From Altibacter lentus (GTDB lineage: Bacteria > Bacteroidota > Bacteroidia > Flavobacteriales > Flavobacteriaceae), in assembly GCF_000746845.1 (NCBI RefSeq), contig NZ_KN050846.1, positions 999,394 to 1,063,393 on the forward strand: a DNA stretch of 64,000 bases, in the 5' to 3' direction. The notes beneath the pieces were generated by a model, which saw nothing but the letters and a program-made list of their open reading frames with translations, did not search any database and was not told the DNA's origin. Below are positions 1 to 8,505 of this stretch, in pieces; position 1 is the stretch's first letter, and the number at the start of each line of letters is the position of its first letter. A program made the translations under genes and the position numbers.

Positions 1-1754
1 ATCTTATCGTACAGTTTCACTAAAGACTGAAGAAGTTCTACAGGTGTAGTGAGGATCTGATAATGGTTTTGGCCGAACATCTGGGGAAGATAGTATTTCG
101 CCTGTGCCTCAATCGCAAGGGCGTAGGAATGTATTTCCCGCTGATTCAATTCCCGAAGTGCTTGTTTCACATCCTGTATCCCGTATGTTCCTTCGTACTT
201 ATCGTAATCATTTGGTTTTCCGTCAGAGATCAAGATCACCCATTTGTTCTTAGAGTCTCGCTGATCCAATAAAGCTCCGGAGTGTCGCAATGCGGCGCCA
301 ATTCGAGTATAACCGCAGGGTTCTGCCGCACCAATACGGTGCTTAGCCTTGTTCCAGTCTTCATCAAATCCTTTTATGGTTAGATACGTGCTGTAATTTC
401 GGGTTTTGGAGTAAAAACAATGGATAGAGAAATCGACGTTGAACTCTTCCAAAATCTCTCCAAAGATGATGGAAACCTGTTTCTCCACATCTATCACTTT
501 ATTCCCGGCGGCATACCCGTCACTGGAAAGGCTGCTGTCCAGTAAAATTAAAATGGACAAATCCTTTTCCTTCTTCCGTTTTGACAAGTAAATTTTTTCT
601 GAAGGCGTGCGCCGGGAATGAACATCCACAAAAAGGTCTGTGATTGCGTCCAGATCGAATTCTTCGCCATCGGTCTGTCGTCGCTGTTGGCGGTATTTAT
701 TATTAACAGAAGTTAGCATTTTCCGAAGTCCCATTAAAGTAGAAGCATTCTCTTGGATCGTTCGCTTATAATAAGCACTATCCGTCTCCTGCTGAATTTT
801 TGGATAGACCTTACAAAAATCGGGCTTATATATGCGTTTGGCGTAATTCCACTCGTCGTAAAGCAGATGAAAAGCTTTCGAAGCTACCGAAGCACTTTCT
901 GAAATTGTCGTATTCTCAATAAAATCGGCTTGATAGATCGAATGCGTGGGATCATCCACCCTAACGGTCTGTTTCATTTGCAGATCTTCCAATGCGTTGG
1001 CGTGGTCGTCCAATTCGTCATCTCCGTCAAAATCGCGCCAACCCCCTTCCCACTCTTCGGCGGTTTCCACTTTTTCAAAGTTATGGGTCAACACATAATC
1101 TTCTTGCGCTTTCTTGTCAATTTCGAGAGAGACGATCTCTTCCACGGCATTCGCCTTAAGAATGGTATGTATCTCCTCCTCAATGGCGCTTTTCACTTTT
1201 TCTGAAATATGCTGAAGTGTTTTTTTTGCAATTGCTTCAGGATCGTTGTGCATCCATTTCCCGTAAAGGAAGGAAGTATCCGGTTGTCCTTTTTCCGAAG
1301 CATCTTTTATAAACAATGCTTTTAGCCTGTCATGGATGGGTTCCACCATGGGATATTGATGAAAAAGTTCTGCCAGGACCATTTCGGAAGTTTCCAAGGC
1401 ATTCTCGCGGGCCTCTTCCAGAGTGTGTTCTTGGCCCGTAACAAAATTGAAGTTCAGACTCTTCTGTATAGCAAGATAGAGTACACGATATAGGTAGAAA
1501 GCTGTATTTTCTGCTTCCAAAGGGAACCTATCAAACCGCGTCGGCAGGAAAAAATTACTATTCTTGTATCCTCCCTCATATTCTGCAGGATAGATTTCTA
1601 TGGCTGCACCGGATACGGCCCTCGCAATGAGGGTAAGCCTTGGTTTGATTAGCATGAGCTCTACGGCATGTAGATTTGCCTCCCGGGCAATCTTCTTCCG
1701 GTTCTTAAGGAAATTGGCTACTTTCGAAAAAAGGAATTCATCGGGTTCGAACAT
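1..1754 (-). CDS. norD: NorD, VWA-domain nitric oxide reductase activation protein (partial, runs off left edge)
   Basis: The minus-strand frame stays open from an ATG at 1754 to the window edge, giving about 584 residues; the C-terminus is missing. Near residue 404 there is a MIDAS-like metal-binding motif (LLDSSLSSDG) of a von Willebrand factor A domain, followed by WVILISDGKPNDYDKYEGTY, typical of NorD/CbbO proteins. NorD works with the AAA+ ATPase NorQ to mature or activate cytochrome c-dependent nitric oxide reductase in the cytoplasm. It starts 11 bp after the norQ stop, so the two are surely co-transcribed as norC-norB-norQ-norD. Family assignment is strong from motif plus context; the exact C-terminus cannot be seen. 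Confidence 0.88.
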   Translation of the reverse strand, partial: MFEPDEFLFSKVANFLKNRKKIAREANLHAVELMLIKPRLTLIARAVSGAAIEIYPAEYEGGYKNSNFFLPTRFDRFPLEAENTAFYLYRVLYLAIQKSLNFNFVTGQEHTLEEARENALETSEMVLAELFHQYPMVEPIHDRLKALFIKDASEKGQPDTSFLYGKWMHNDPEAIAKKTLQHISEKVKSAIEEEIHTILKANAVEEIVSLEIDKKAQEDYVLTHNFEKVETAEEWEGGWRDFDGDDELDDHANALEDLQMKQTVRVDDPTHSIYQADFIENTTISESASVASKAFHLLYDEWNYAKRIYKPDFCKVYPKIQQETDSAYYKRTIQENASTLMGLRKMLTSVNNKYRQQRRQTDGEEFDLDAITDLFVDVHSRRTPSEKIYLSKRKKEKDLSILILLDSSLSSDGYAAGNKVIDVEKQVSIIFGEILEEFNVDFSIHCFYSKTRNYSTYLTIKGFDEDWNKAKHRIGAAEPCGYTRIGAALRHSGALLDQRDSKNKWVILISDGKPNDYDKYEGTYGIQDVKQALRELNQREIHSYALAIEAQAKYYLPQMFGQNHYQILTTPVELLQSLVKLYDK

Positions 1755-1765
1755 AACAGCGGCAG

Positions 1766-2599
1766 TTAGATCATTAGATCACACAAATCGGTAAGAGCCG
1801 AAGTGATCTCGACATCATCAGTGAGCGGTTCTACTATGGCAACTTTTACCGAGATTCTTTTGGGCAATCCCGTAACGATCAACATGGCTGCATCTACAAG
1901 GAGTCTTGTAGAGACGGTCTCAGTAAGCCCCAGTTCTGTTAGGTTTCTAATCTTATTGGCAATATGGACCAGTTTTTTAGCAATTTCCCGTTCCACTCCT
2001 GTTTCTTGAGTTACGATCTCTGCCTCGTTTCGTTCACTGGGATAACAAAAGGAGAGTGCTATAAAGCGTTGTCTTGTGGAAGGTTTTAACTCTTTAAACC
2101 CTTTTTGGTACCCCGGGTTAAAGGAAGCCACCAGCATAAACTCAGGATGTGCTGCGATTGTGAGTCCTAATTTATCGATATGAAGTTCCTTGCGGTGGTC
2201 GGTAAGCGAATGGATGGCCACGATCACATCGGGTCGGGCTTCGGCGATCTCATCCATATAAAGAATGGCTCCTTCCTTAACGGCTCGCGTCAATGGGCCA
2301 TCGATCCAGACGGTTTCGGCACCTTTAATGATATAACGCCCAATAAGGTCGGTAGAAGAGGTTTCTTCATGACACGAAATGGTGATCACTGGCCGATGGA
2401 GTTCATGAGCCATAAATTCTACAAAGCGTGTTTTACCCGTACCGGTTGGACCTTTAAGGAGTAAAGGTAACTTATTCTTATAGGCGTGCTGAAAAACTTC
2501 TATCTCACGATCCACGGCCTTGTAAAAAGGTTGGGTAATTGTTCGTGCCTCTGTTTCGAGATCTACTTTTTTTCCGTTGATTGAAGCGATATTTGTCAT
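1766..2599 (-). CDS. norQ: NorQ/CbbQ-type MoxR AAA+ ATPase
   Basis: This 277-residue MoxR-family AAA+ ATPase has Walker A GPTGTGKT (residues 50-57), Walker B ILYMDEIAEA (about 111-120) and a C-terminal CbbQ-type segment. Length is normal for NorQ. Members remodel a partner metalloenzyme together with a VWA protein, here NorD, which follows after 11 bp; the likely client is NorB, for insertion of the non-haem iron. Upstream, about 110 bp without a gene separates it from norB, so a separate promoter cannot be excluded, but the orientation and pathway make one operon most likely. Confidence 0.9.
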   Translation of the reverse strand: MTNIASINGKKVDLETEARTITQPFYKAVDREIEVFQHAYKNKLPLLLKGPTGTGKTRFVEFMAHELHRPVITISCHEETSSTDLIGRYIIKGAETVWIDGPLTRAVKEGAILYMDEIAEARPDVIVAIHSLTDHRKELHIDKLGLTIAAHPEFMLVASFNPGYQKGFKELKPSTRQRFIALSFCYPSERNEAEIVTQETGVEREIAKKLVHIANKIRNLTELGLTETVSTRLLVDAAMLIVTGLPKRISVKVAIVEPLTDDVEITSALTDLCDLMI

Positions 2600-2712
2600 G
2601 TTGTTGATTGTTTAAAAAAGGCCCGAGAACAGCTTCTACATTGAAAGGAGTCAAGGTTTAGGTATGAGCGGAACCTGCTTCAGACCTTTTTCGTTGAATT
2701 AGCCAAAAGTGT

Positions 2713-4053
2713 TTAAGTTTCTATTTTTTCCAAGGCTTCGTCTGTGGGGCGCCCATGTTTGGCAAAATCGATAATATAGGTTGTGATGCCCACAGCAAAT
2801 AAGGTGGCGCAAAGAATAAGTACCACGAAGTGTATACTAATCTCGTTCTGTACAGCCATAAAATCCATTTTAAATTTACGTTCCAGATATACTTGAGCTA
2901 CCCCGGCAACTCCAAATGCGACCGTCATCCCGATCATTCCTATGTTTGCTGTCCAAAAAGCGAGTCGGCCGCGCACCCCGTCATAAAACTTCCTTCCGGT
3001 CATGTTTGGCAAGGAATAACTTATAATTGCGAGAACGATCATAGCGTAGGCTCCCCAAAAGGCTAAGTGGCCATGCATAGCGGTAACTAGTGTTCCGTGG
3101 GTGTAGATATTGGTTTGCGGCAGCGTATGAGCAAATCCTAACAAACCGGCACCTACAAAAGATACAATAGCAGAACCCAGTGTCCAGAACAACGCTATTT
3201 TATTGGGGTGTTTCTTTTCCCCTTTGCGGTACATATTGACCGCGAACAAGGCCATTCCAAGAAATGCCAACGGTTCCAAAGCTGAGAATATACCTCCTAC
3301 GATCAACCAAATTTTATTTACACCTATGTAGTAATAGTGGTGACCGGTACCAAGTATCCCGGACAGGAAGGTAAGACCAACGATAACGTACAACCATTTT
3401 TCAATGACCTCTCTATCGACACCTGTAAGTTTAATCAAGAGAAAAGAGAGAATACCTCCCATAATTAATTCCCAAACACCTTCCACCCATAAGTGAACGA
3501 CCCACCAGCGGAAGAAAGAATCTGTCACCTGACTGTCGAAAGGAAGCATTCCCGGCAGATATAACAAGGCAGCAAAAAGAAGTCCCATAGACAGTACCAG
3601 AGCTGTGGTGGTCTTTCTTTTTCCTTTAAAAAGGGTGAGAAGGATTAGTGCCAGAAACAACAGGACATTTGCGACCACTAGGAAATCCAGTTGTCTTGGA
3701 ATCTCGAGGAATTTACGTCCTTCCCACCAGTTGAAATGATAACCCACAATAGCTGCAACCCCCACCACCGCGAGGGAGATGAGCTGTACATAAGCCAGTT
3801 TTACATTTACCAGTTCCCGTTGGGCCTCTTCGGGAATAATATAGTATGCCGCTCCCATAAAGCCGGAGAGTAACCACACCACCAATAAATTAGTATGTAC
3901 TGCTCTGGCAGTGTTAAAAGGAATAAATTCGTGGAGGCCATCCAACCCGATTCGCGCAAAACCCATTATAAATCCGTAGGTAAGCTGAAGAACGAGCAAT
4001 AGCATTGATAAGGCAAAGAACCAATAGGCTACTTTCTGTGATTTGTATTTCAT
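2713..4053 (-). CDS. norB: Nitric oxide reductase large subunit NorB (cNOR type)
   Basis: A 446-residue, roughly 12-helix membrane protein of the haem-copper oxidase superfamily. It shows HLWVEGVWELIMG, which contains the two glutamates characteristic of NO reductases, GTGHHYYYIG with a pair of metal-ligand histidines, and a later HGHLAFWGAY for haem ligation. It reduces 2 NO to N2O, with electrons from the cytochrome c subunit. The length and separate NorC mark it as short-chain cNOR, not quinol-oxidising qNOR. It starts 12 bp after norC. Expected in the inner membrane with the active site facing the periplasm. Confidence 0.95.
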   Translation of the reverse strand: MKYKSQKVAYWFFALSMLLLVLQLTYGFIMGFARIGLDGLHEFIPFNTARAVHTNLLVVWLLSGFMGAAYYIIPEEAQRELVNVKLAYVQLISLAVVGVAAIVGYHFNWWEGRKFLEIPRQLDFLVVANVLLFLALILLTLFKGKRKTTTALVLSMGLLFAALLYLPGMLPFDSQVTDSFFRWWVVHLWVEGVWELIMGGILSFLLIKLTGVDREVIEKWLYVIVGLTFLSGILGTGHHYYYIGVNKIWLIVGGIFSALEPLAFLGMALFAVNMYRKGEKKHPNKIALFWTLGSAIVSFVGAGLLGFAHTLPQTNIYTHGTLVTAMHGHLAFWGAYAMIVLAIISYSLPNMTGRKFYDGVRGRLAFWTANIGMIGMTVAFGVAGVAQVYLERKFKMDFMAVQNEISIHFVVLILCATLFAVGITTYIIDFAKHGRPTDEALEKIET

Positions 4054-4065
4054 GTTCGTTGGTTT

Positions 4066-4515
4066 TTAATTGTTCTCTATTGATGGTTCATCTTTCGCTA
4101 AAGGTGAAACGACCCGATCGAAACCGTTTAAGTCGATTTCTCCAATCCAGTTAAAGAAGGCGATCACATCCATGGCCTCTTCTTCTGAAAAACCATATGC
4201 AACCATTTTACGACCGTTGGGTGCCCAGGCATTAGGCGTTGTAAGCACTGCTTTAACGTAACCTTCGCCACGGCGATCCATGACCTTTGTAAGTTCAGGC
4301 GCATAATATGCACCTTCGCCCAATAATGTATGGCATCCCATACAGTTATTGGTCTCCCAAATGTGCTTTCCTCGAACGACCTGTTCGGTGATGGCTTCGT
4401 AATTGGTTTGATCTTGTCCCTTACTAAAAGAGAAAATGGTGAGTCCGATGAACACTAAAAAAGTGACTAATGTCCCTCCGAGAAAAAAGGCTCGGGCTTG
4501 TTTTTTGGATAGCAT
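4066..4515 (-). CDS. norC: Nitric oxide reductase cytochrome c subunit NorC
   Basis: 149 residues: one N-terminal transmembrane anchor (about residues 9-30) and a periplasmic cytochrome c domain with the haem motif CMGCH at residues 58-62; a Met in the following MVAYGF segment is a candidate axial ligand. NorC passes electrons to NorB. It is the first gene of the nor operon. A Crp/Fnr-type palindrome with a -7 box lies upstream (4561-4605), and a 25-bp motif shared with nrdG lies between that promoter and the ATG. Confidence 0.95.
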   Translation of the reverse strand: MLSKKQARAFFLGGTLVTFLVFIGLTIFSFSKGQDQTNYEAITEQVVRGKHIWETNNCMGCHTLLGEGAYYAPELTKVMDRRGEGYVKAVLTTPNAWAPNGRKMVAYGFSEEEAMDVIAFFNWIGEIDLNGFDRVVSPLAKDEPSIENN

Positions 4516-4533
4516 AAAAATCGAATTTAAAAT

Positions 4534-4558
4534 TATAAAAAGACCTTTTTATCTTTTA
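4534..4558 (-). promoter_or_regulatory. Leader motif shared by norC and nrdG (copy 1)
   Basis: A 25-bp A/T-rich block 19 bp before the norC ATG is identical, apart from one extra A, to the block at 6991-7014 before nrdG. On the minus strand it contains AAAAGA-N8-TCTTTT, a 6-bp inverted repeat whose loop holds AAAAAGG. It lies downstream of the predicted -7 box and so falls in or near the transcribed leader. It may be a repressor operator, for example for a NO-sensing Rrf2 protein, or a translational control element. Its identity in two promoters is directly visible; function is inferred. Confidence 0.5.
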
Positions 4559-4560
4559 CA

Positions 4561-4605
4561 CAAATATTTGGTTTTCTTTCTGTTTTAAAATATGACCAAT
4601 ATCAT
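4561..4605 (-). promoter_or_regulatory. norC promoter: Crp/Fnr-type operator plus -7 box
   Basis: The palindrome ATGACCAATATCAT (4592-4605; reads ATGATATTGGTCAT on the coding strand) is followed after 23 bp by AATATTTG (4561-4568), a 7/8 match to the Bacteroidota -7 consensus TAnnTTTG. No TTG is present at -33. This is the same layout as at nine other promoters in the window and suggests class-II activation of nor by a Crp/Fnr protein. Confidence 0.65.
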
Positions 4606-4646
4606 TTTCTGGAAATCATTTCAGAAAAGAGAAAAGATATTGGTCA
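4593..4646. repeat. 11-bp perfect inverted repeat upstream of norC
   Basis: TGACCAATATC (4593-4603) is repeated exactly in inverse as GATATTGGTCA (4636-4646), with 32 bp between. The left arm is part of the norC operator, so the right arm may be a second, partial operator or an element for looping. It lies between the norC promoter and the 3' end of nrdD. Confidence 0.6.
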
Positions 4647-4659
4647 AAGTTGCTCTAGT

Positions 4660-6528
4660 TTAGCCTTTTAAAAGATGCCGTACAGAATGGTTTTCCTGAG
4701 AAAGTTTTGTGTTGAAAAGAGCTGCCCGGTGTTCCATTACCGTGTGTGTTTTTTTCTGTTTATGGTAATGCCTCAAATGATGTTCTTTTTGACGTCCAGA
4801 GCTGAAACTGGACACCCGTTTTAAATAACCTATTACACGGGTCGCATGATCCACATTCGCAGAACCGCAATGCGAACATTCGAAAAGGGTTCGCTTGTCG
4901 ATATGTTCACATTCATTGCAGATGGTTATACGAATGTTAAAGCAAAAATAATTACACCCGGCTGCAGCTGTTGCGTGAATTAGCTTAATAAAACCTTCTT
5001 TGTTAGGGGTTTCTTCCAAATTGAGATGCAGAGCCGAGCCGCCATCAAGATATTGGATGATTTCCTTTCCGTGTAATAGAATCTTGTCGAGTGAATTGGT
5101 CTGCTCGTCCTCCACAACATAGAAATAAGAATTGTAGCAATCTCTAGGCACCATCAACCCGTCTTCCCTATCCCATTTTGCATTTTTTACTCCCAGATTC
5201 TCTGCAGGGACGAATTCGGTATTGAACATATATCCGTATTTTTCTTTGGCTCTCTTATTTTCATCATAAATGGCTTTGAGGTATGTATTTACAAATTGCT
5301 TGTAAGTATGTTCGTTCTTTACAGCAATTCCCACACTCTCTGCAGCTTCAACCATGCCATTAATCCCTACTGTTAAAAATTGCTTCTCCAGTGAAATAAA
5401 ACCCGCATCGTAGACGGGTAATAAGCCTGCGACTTCATATTCTTCAATAAGCTTTCGGTAGGCAACCTGATACTTATGTATTTTCTGAACTTCTGCCACA
5501 ATATCCGCTCCTTTTTGCACCAACCGATTCATATTAAGAGTGATCACATTAATAGAGCCGGTCGCAACACCTCCGGCTCCCAGCGAATAACTAAATGTAT
5601 TGTCACTTATCTCATTCCGAAGCCTACAACAGGAAGCCAGACTATCGGCATTCTCAGATTGGTATATGAAAAAGGAATTACCTTCGCTTAACTCTTGGGC
5701 GCACATCTCGGTAAACTCGGCATCTACCGGTTTTCCTTCATTCACTAACATAGCGGCAGTTACCACCGGAAAAGTGAGCACCGCTTTGGTGCGTTCCCTA
5801 TTAAACCACTTCATAAAAAAAGCTTGTAAGCGCTTCACGCTTTCCCACTCCGGTTTCACCAAATCCGGAAAAACGAATTCTCCGAACATACTATTAAAAT
5901 AGGCCTCATCGTAAAGGGAAATATTCCAAAACACCGATTGATATCCGCGTGCCGCTGCCGGCTGATTAATCGCATAGACCACATGTTGCAGGTGATTTGC
6001 GATAAGGGTTTCATGGGTCGTGAGGTATTCTTTTCCGTAATCCTTGACAGCAAAATGATCAAAATACAAAAGGAATTCCACCGTTGCCAAGGCTCCGGCA
6101 AACTGTGAACTTACCGCAAATACCAGATTTACAAACTCACCACAAAAGCTTTCCAAGTGCTTTGGGGCTCTGCTCTCCCCTCCCAGTTTAGTAAGTCCGT
6201 CAAGCAAAAAAGGATACATGCTAATACTTACACAGTACGGTTTCAAAGAAGTTTCGTCGTGTACATAAATTTCATGGCTTTCAATTTGTCGCAGGTATTC
6301 ATTTGCTGTAGACGCTCCAAAGAGCTGTGCAATTTTACGAGCTACCAGTGCCCTGTTTACTTGAATATTGATGTCCTTATTTAATTCTGCCTCCATAGTG
6401 GCAATATTCTTGGAGGTGACATTGGCATTGGCGTCTACCTTAGAGCCATCGGCAGCATTGGACGAACAGATGTAATGATCTATAAAATCAATCTTCTTGT
6501 GTACCTGAGCATTTGTGAGTCGTATCAT
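4660..6528 (-). CDS. nrdD: Anaerobic ribonucleoside-triphosphate reductase NrdD (class III), no clear ATP-cone
   Basis: 622 residues with the class III signature: Zn-binding Cys at about 537, 540, 551 and 554, and the glycyl-radical motif RVIGYL with the radical Gly near 567. The radical is formed by NrdG, encoded just upstream with a 4-bp ATGA overlap. It makes deoxynucleotides without oxygen, in the cytoplasm. The protein is shorter than the about 710-residue enterobacterial form, and I see no recognisable N-terminal ATP-cone, so allosteric activity control may differ. Placement beside nor fits anoxic growth, when NO and lack of O2 disable class I enzymes. Confidence 0.93.
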   Translation of the reverse strand: MIRLTNAQVHKKIDFIDHYICSSNAADGSKVDANANVTSKNIATMEAELNKDINIQVNRALVARKIAQLFGASTANEYLRQIESHEIYVHDETSLKPYCVSISMYPFLLDGLTKLGGESRAPKHLESFCGEFVNLVFAVSSQFAGALATVEFLLYFDHFAVKDYGKEYLTTHETLIANHLQHVVYAINQPAAARGYQSVFWNISLYDEAYFNSMFGEFVFPDLVKPEWESVKRLQAFFMKWFNRERTKAVLTFPVVTAAMLVNEGKPVDAEFTEMCAQELSEGNSFFIYQSENADSLASCCRLRNEISDNTFSYSLGAGGVATGSINVITLNMNRLVQKGADIVAEVQKIHKYQVAYRKLIEEYEVAGLLPVYDAGFISLEKQFLTVGINGMVEAAESVGIAVKNEHTYKQFVNTYLKAIYDENKRAKEKYGYMFNTEFVPAENLGVKNAKWDREDGLMVPRDCYNSYFYVVEDEQTNSLDKILLHGKEIIQYLDGGSALHLNLEETPNKEGFIKLIHATAAAGCNYFCFNIRITICNECEHIDKRTLFECSHCGSANVDHATRVIGYLKRVSSFSSGRQKEHHLRHYHKQKKTHTVMEHRAALFNTKLSQENHSVRHLLKG

Positions 6529-6983
6529 ATCATTGAGTTTTTGGTGAATAAATGGTTGAGATTTCTATTAGTTTTAACTTCGGTGAATCGTTGATTTGTA
6601 TTTGCACTGTCCAAACCTCCCCTGGCCGCTTCCCATCTACCGGTTTTAAGAAGATCTAATTGAGTCCTTATTTCCGGTGCTACTTCTTCTTCCCCGGTAT
6701 ACAAACAGGTTTTATAGCCTTCACTTTTGGCGATCTTAAGGAGCTTGATAAGCTTTTTTCGATGCCATTCCCCACCCATAAAAACAACACAGCCGGCAAA
6801 GCCCTTGTACCTGTATACGATTTGATGGAAAAGACTACAGGTGAGACGTGTTCCCTGCTTTTCCTTCCATAGGTAAGGAGAATGACAGCCCTCACAGCGC
6901 AGGGGACATCCGGAAATTGAGAAACATAAACTAATCTCGCCGGGTACTTCTTGCAGAACAACTTGAAAATCGTGATAATACAT
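6525..6983 (-). CDS. nrdG: Anaerobic ribonucleotide reductase activating protein NrdG (radical SAM)
   Basis: 152 residues with the radical-SAM cluster motif C-x3-C-x2-C (C26, C30, C33 in CPLRCEGC) and the VVFMGGEW segment of NrdG-type activases. It uses S-adenosylmethionine and a 4Fe-4S cluster to create the glycyl radical on NrdD. Its TGA stop overlaps the nrdD ATG by 4 bp, implying translational coupling. The last 30 or so residues are poorly typical of the family. A motif shared with the norC leader lies directly before its start. Confidence 0.9.
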   Translation of the reverse strand: MYYHDFQVVLQEVPGEISLCFSISGCPLRCEGCHSPYLWKEKQGTRLTCSLFHQIVYRYKGFAGCVVFMGGEWHRKKLIKLLKIAKSEGYKTCLYTGEEEVAPEIRTQLDLLKTGRWEAARGGLDSANTNQRFTEVKTNRNLNHLFTKNSMI

Positions 6984-6990
6984 AATTAAG

Positions 6991-7014
6991 TATAAAAGAC
7001 CTTTTTATCTTTTA
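6991..7014 (-). promoter_or_regulatory. Leader motif shared by norC and nrdG (copy 2)
   Basis: A 24-bp block ending 7 bp before the nrdG ATG matches the block upstream of norC (4534-4558) except for one A. No good TAnnTTTG box lies at the expected place upstream, and only a weak operator-like sequence (7032-7045) was found, so this motif is the best regulatory candidate for nrdGD. Confidence 0.5.
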
Positions 7015-7067
7015 TAAAATTAAGTAAGATTATGGCGAATATCAGATAGTGTTCACTAGAGTTATTA

Positions 7068-7109
7068 AAAGGGTTATTAACAATAGAAAGATATCATCGA
7101 TAACCCTTT
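7068..7109 (-). terminator. Possible terminator of the nos/CoA-transferase operon
   Basis: AAAGGGTTAT (7068-7077) and ATAACCCTTT (7100-7109) form a perfect 10-bp inverted repeat with a 22-nt loop, just after the stop of the last gene of the operon. On the minus strand the stem is followed by a short T-rich run (TTTTAAT). The long loop makes it a weak intrinsic terminator. Confidence 0.45.
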
Positions 7110-7147
7110 ATTAAAAAGTTTTTTTAGCTTCTTCAGTATGAAAGCGT

Positions 7148-8443
7148 TTAGCAGATGCTGAAACGATTGTAAGCTTCTCGAAGTAATGCTTCCCGATGGT
7201 CTGGATGGGCGATAGAAATAAGGGCTTTAGCCCGTTGTTTCAAACTTTTACCAAAGAGATTCACAACGCCGTACTCGGTAACCACATAATGGACGTGAGC
7301 ACGTGTTGTAGTAACACTGGCTCCTTCTTTTAAGAAGGGAGTGATCTTGGACAACCCCTTGGTGGTCACCGAGGGCATGGCAATAATAGGCTTTCCGCGT
7401 TCGGAAAGAGATGCGCCTCTAATAAAGTCCATCTGCCCTCCAACGCCCGAATACTGATAGGCCCCTATGGAGTCTGCACAAACTTGCCCGGTAAGATCGA
7501 TCTCGATGGCGCTGTTGATGGCCGTTACCTTAGGATTTTGTCTAATAATGGCGGTATCGTTGGTATAGCCGGCCTCCTTGAAATGCACAATGGGATTATC
7601 GTCCACAAAATCGTACAGTTTCTGGGTTCCCATGGCAAAGCAGGTTACTATCTTGCCGGTCTTGATCTCCTTCTCTTCTCCGGTAATAATGCCCTTTTCT
7701 ACCAGTGGCAATAATCCGTCGCTGAACATTTCGGTGTGGATCCCCAGACGCTTATGATTCATAAGATTGCTTAGTACGGCATTGGGTATATTACCAATCC
7801 CCATTTGTAATGTTGCACCGTCTTCTACTAAACCTGCCACATATTTTCCAATGGTGGCTTCTATTTCTGAAGGTTCCCCCAAGGGTGATAAATGAATAGG
7901 GGCATCTATCTTCACGCCAAAATCGATCTTGTCCACATGAATAATCCCGTCTCCGTGGGTTCTGGGGACACGGGGATTGATTAGCGCTACTACCTTCTTT
8001 GCTGTTTGAATGGCCGGCAATGTAATATCTACCGAAACACCTAAGGAACAATACCCATGCTTATCAGGAGGAGAAACCTGAATAAAAGCAACATCCAGCG
8101 GAAGGATATTCCTGCGGAACAACCAGTGGATCTCGCTCAAGAACACCGGAATATAATCCCCCGTATGTGCCGCAACACCTTTTCGTACATTCTCTCCTAC
8201 AAAACAACTGTGAAGGTTGAAAGCTTTACAATAAGGCTCGCGCGTATATTTGGCATCACCATGTGTGTGGATCTGAAGGATCTCGATATCTGAAAGTTCT
8301 TCATATCGGTCGCACAATGCGTTGATCAACACATTGGGGGTCATTGCGGCACCTTGAAAGAAAACGCGATCTCCGGATTTAACAAGAGAGACCGCATCGG
8401 CGGCAGATACAACGTTAATAGTGTTATGGGCAGTAGCATTCAT
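7148..8443 (-). CDS. Acetyl-CoA hydrolase/transferase family protein (4-hydroxybutyrate or butyrate CoA-transferase type)
   Basis: 431 residues from the ATG at 8443. I chose this start because the longer frame (to 8563) would run back into nosY and lacks family similarity there. Motifs: VSPPDKHGYCSLG, GIGNIPNAVL and LGIHTEMFSDG with the likely catalytic glutamate near residue 238, as in Cat2/AtoA-type family I CoA-transferases. These move CoA between acetate and an acyl-CoA in the cytoplasm. It lies 62 bp after nosY on the same strand, so it may be co-transcribed with nos; that is unusual and could tie acetate/acyl-CoA use to anoxic growth. The precise substrate cannot be told. Confidence 0.85.
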   Translation of the reverse strand: MNATAHNTINVVSAADAVSLVKSGDRVFFQGAAMTPNVLINALCDRYEELSDIEILQIHTHGDAKYTREPYCKAFNLHSCFVGENVRKGVAAHTGDYIPVFLSEIHWLFRRNILPLDVAFIQVSPPDKHGYCSLGVSVDITLPAIQTAKKVVALINPRVPRTHGDGIIHVDKIDFGVKIDAPIHLSPLGEPSEIEATIGKYVAGLVEDGATLQMGIGNIPNAVLSNLMNHKRLGIHTEMFSDGLLPLVEKGIITGEEKEIKTGKIVTCFAMGTQKLYDFVDDNPIVHFKEAGYTNDTAIIRQNPKVTAINSAIEIDLTGQVCADSIGAYQYSGVGGQMDFIRGASLSERGKPIIAMPSVTTKGLSKITPFLKEGASVTTTRAHVHYVVTEYGVVNLFGKSLKQRAKALISIAHPDHREALLREAYNRFSIC

Positions 8444-8505
8444 AGAAGTAATTTTCGGCAAAGGTGGGCCTTTACAGCGCTTCAGAAAATGATAATGCTC
8501 ATATC

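Noticed and set aside
7032-7045. Crp/Fnr-type operator before nrdG (ATGGCGAATATCAG)
   Set aside because: Mismatch in the left half and no TAnnTTTG at 22 bp; the shared leader motif is a better candidate.
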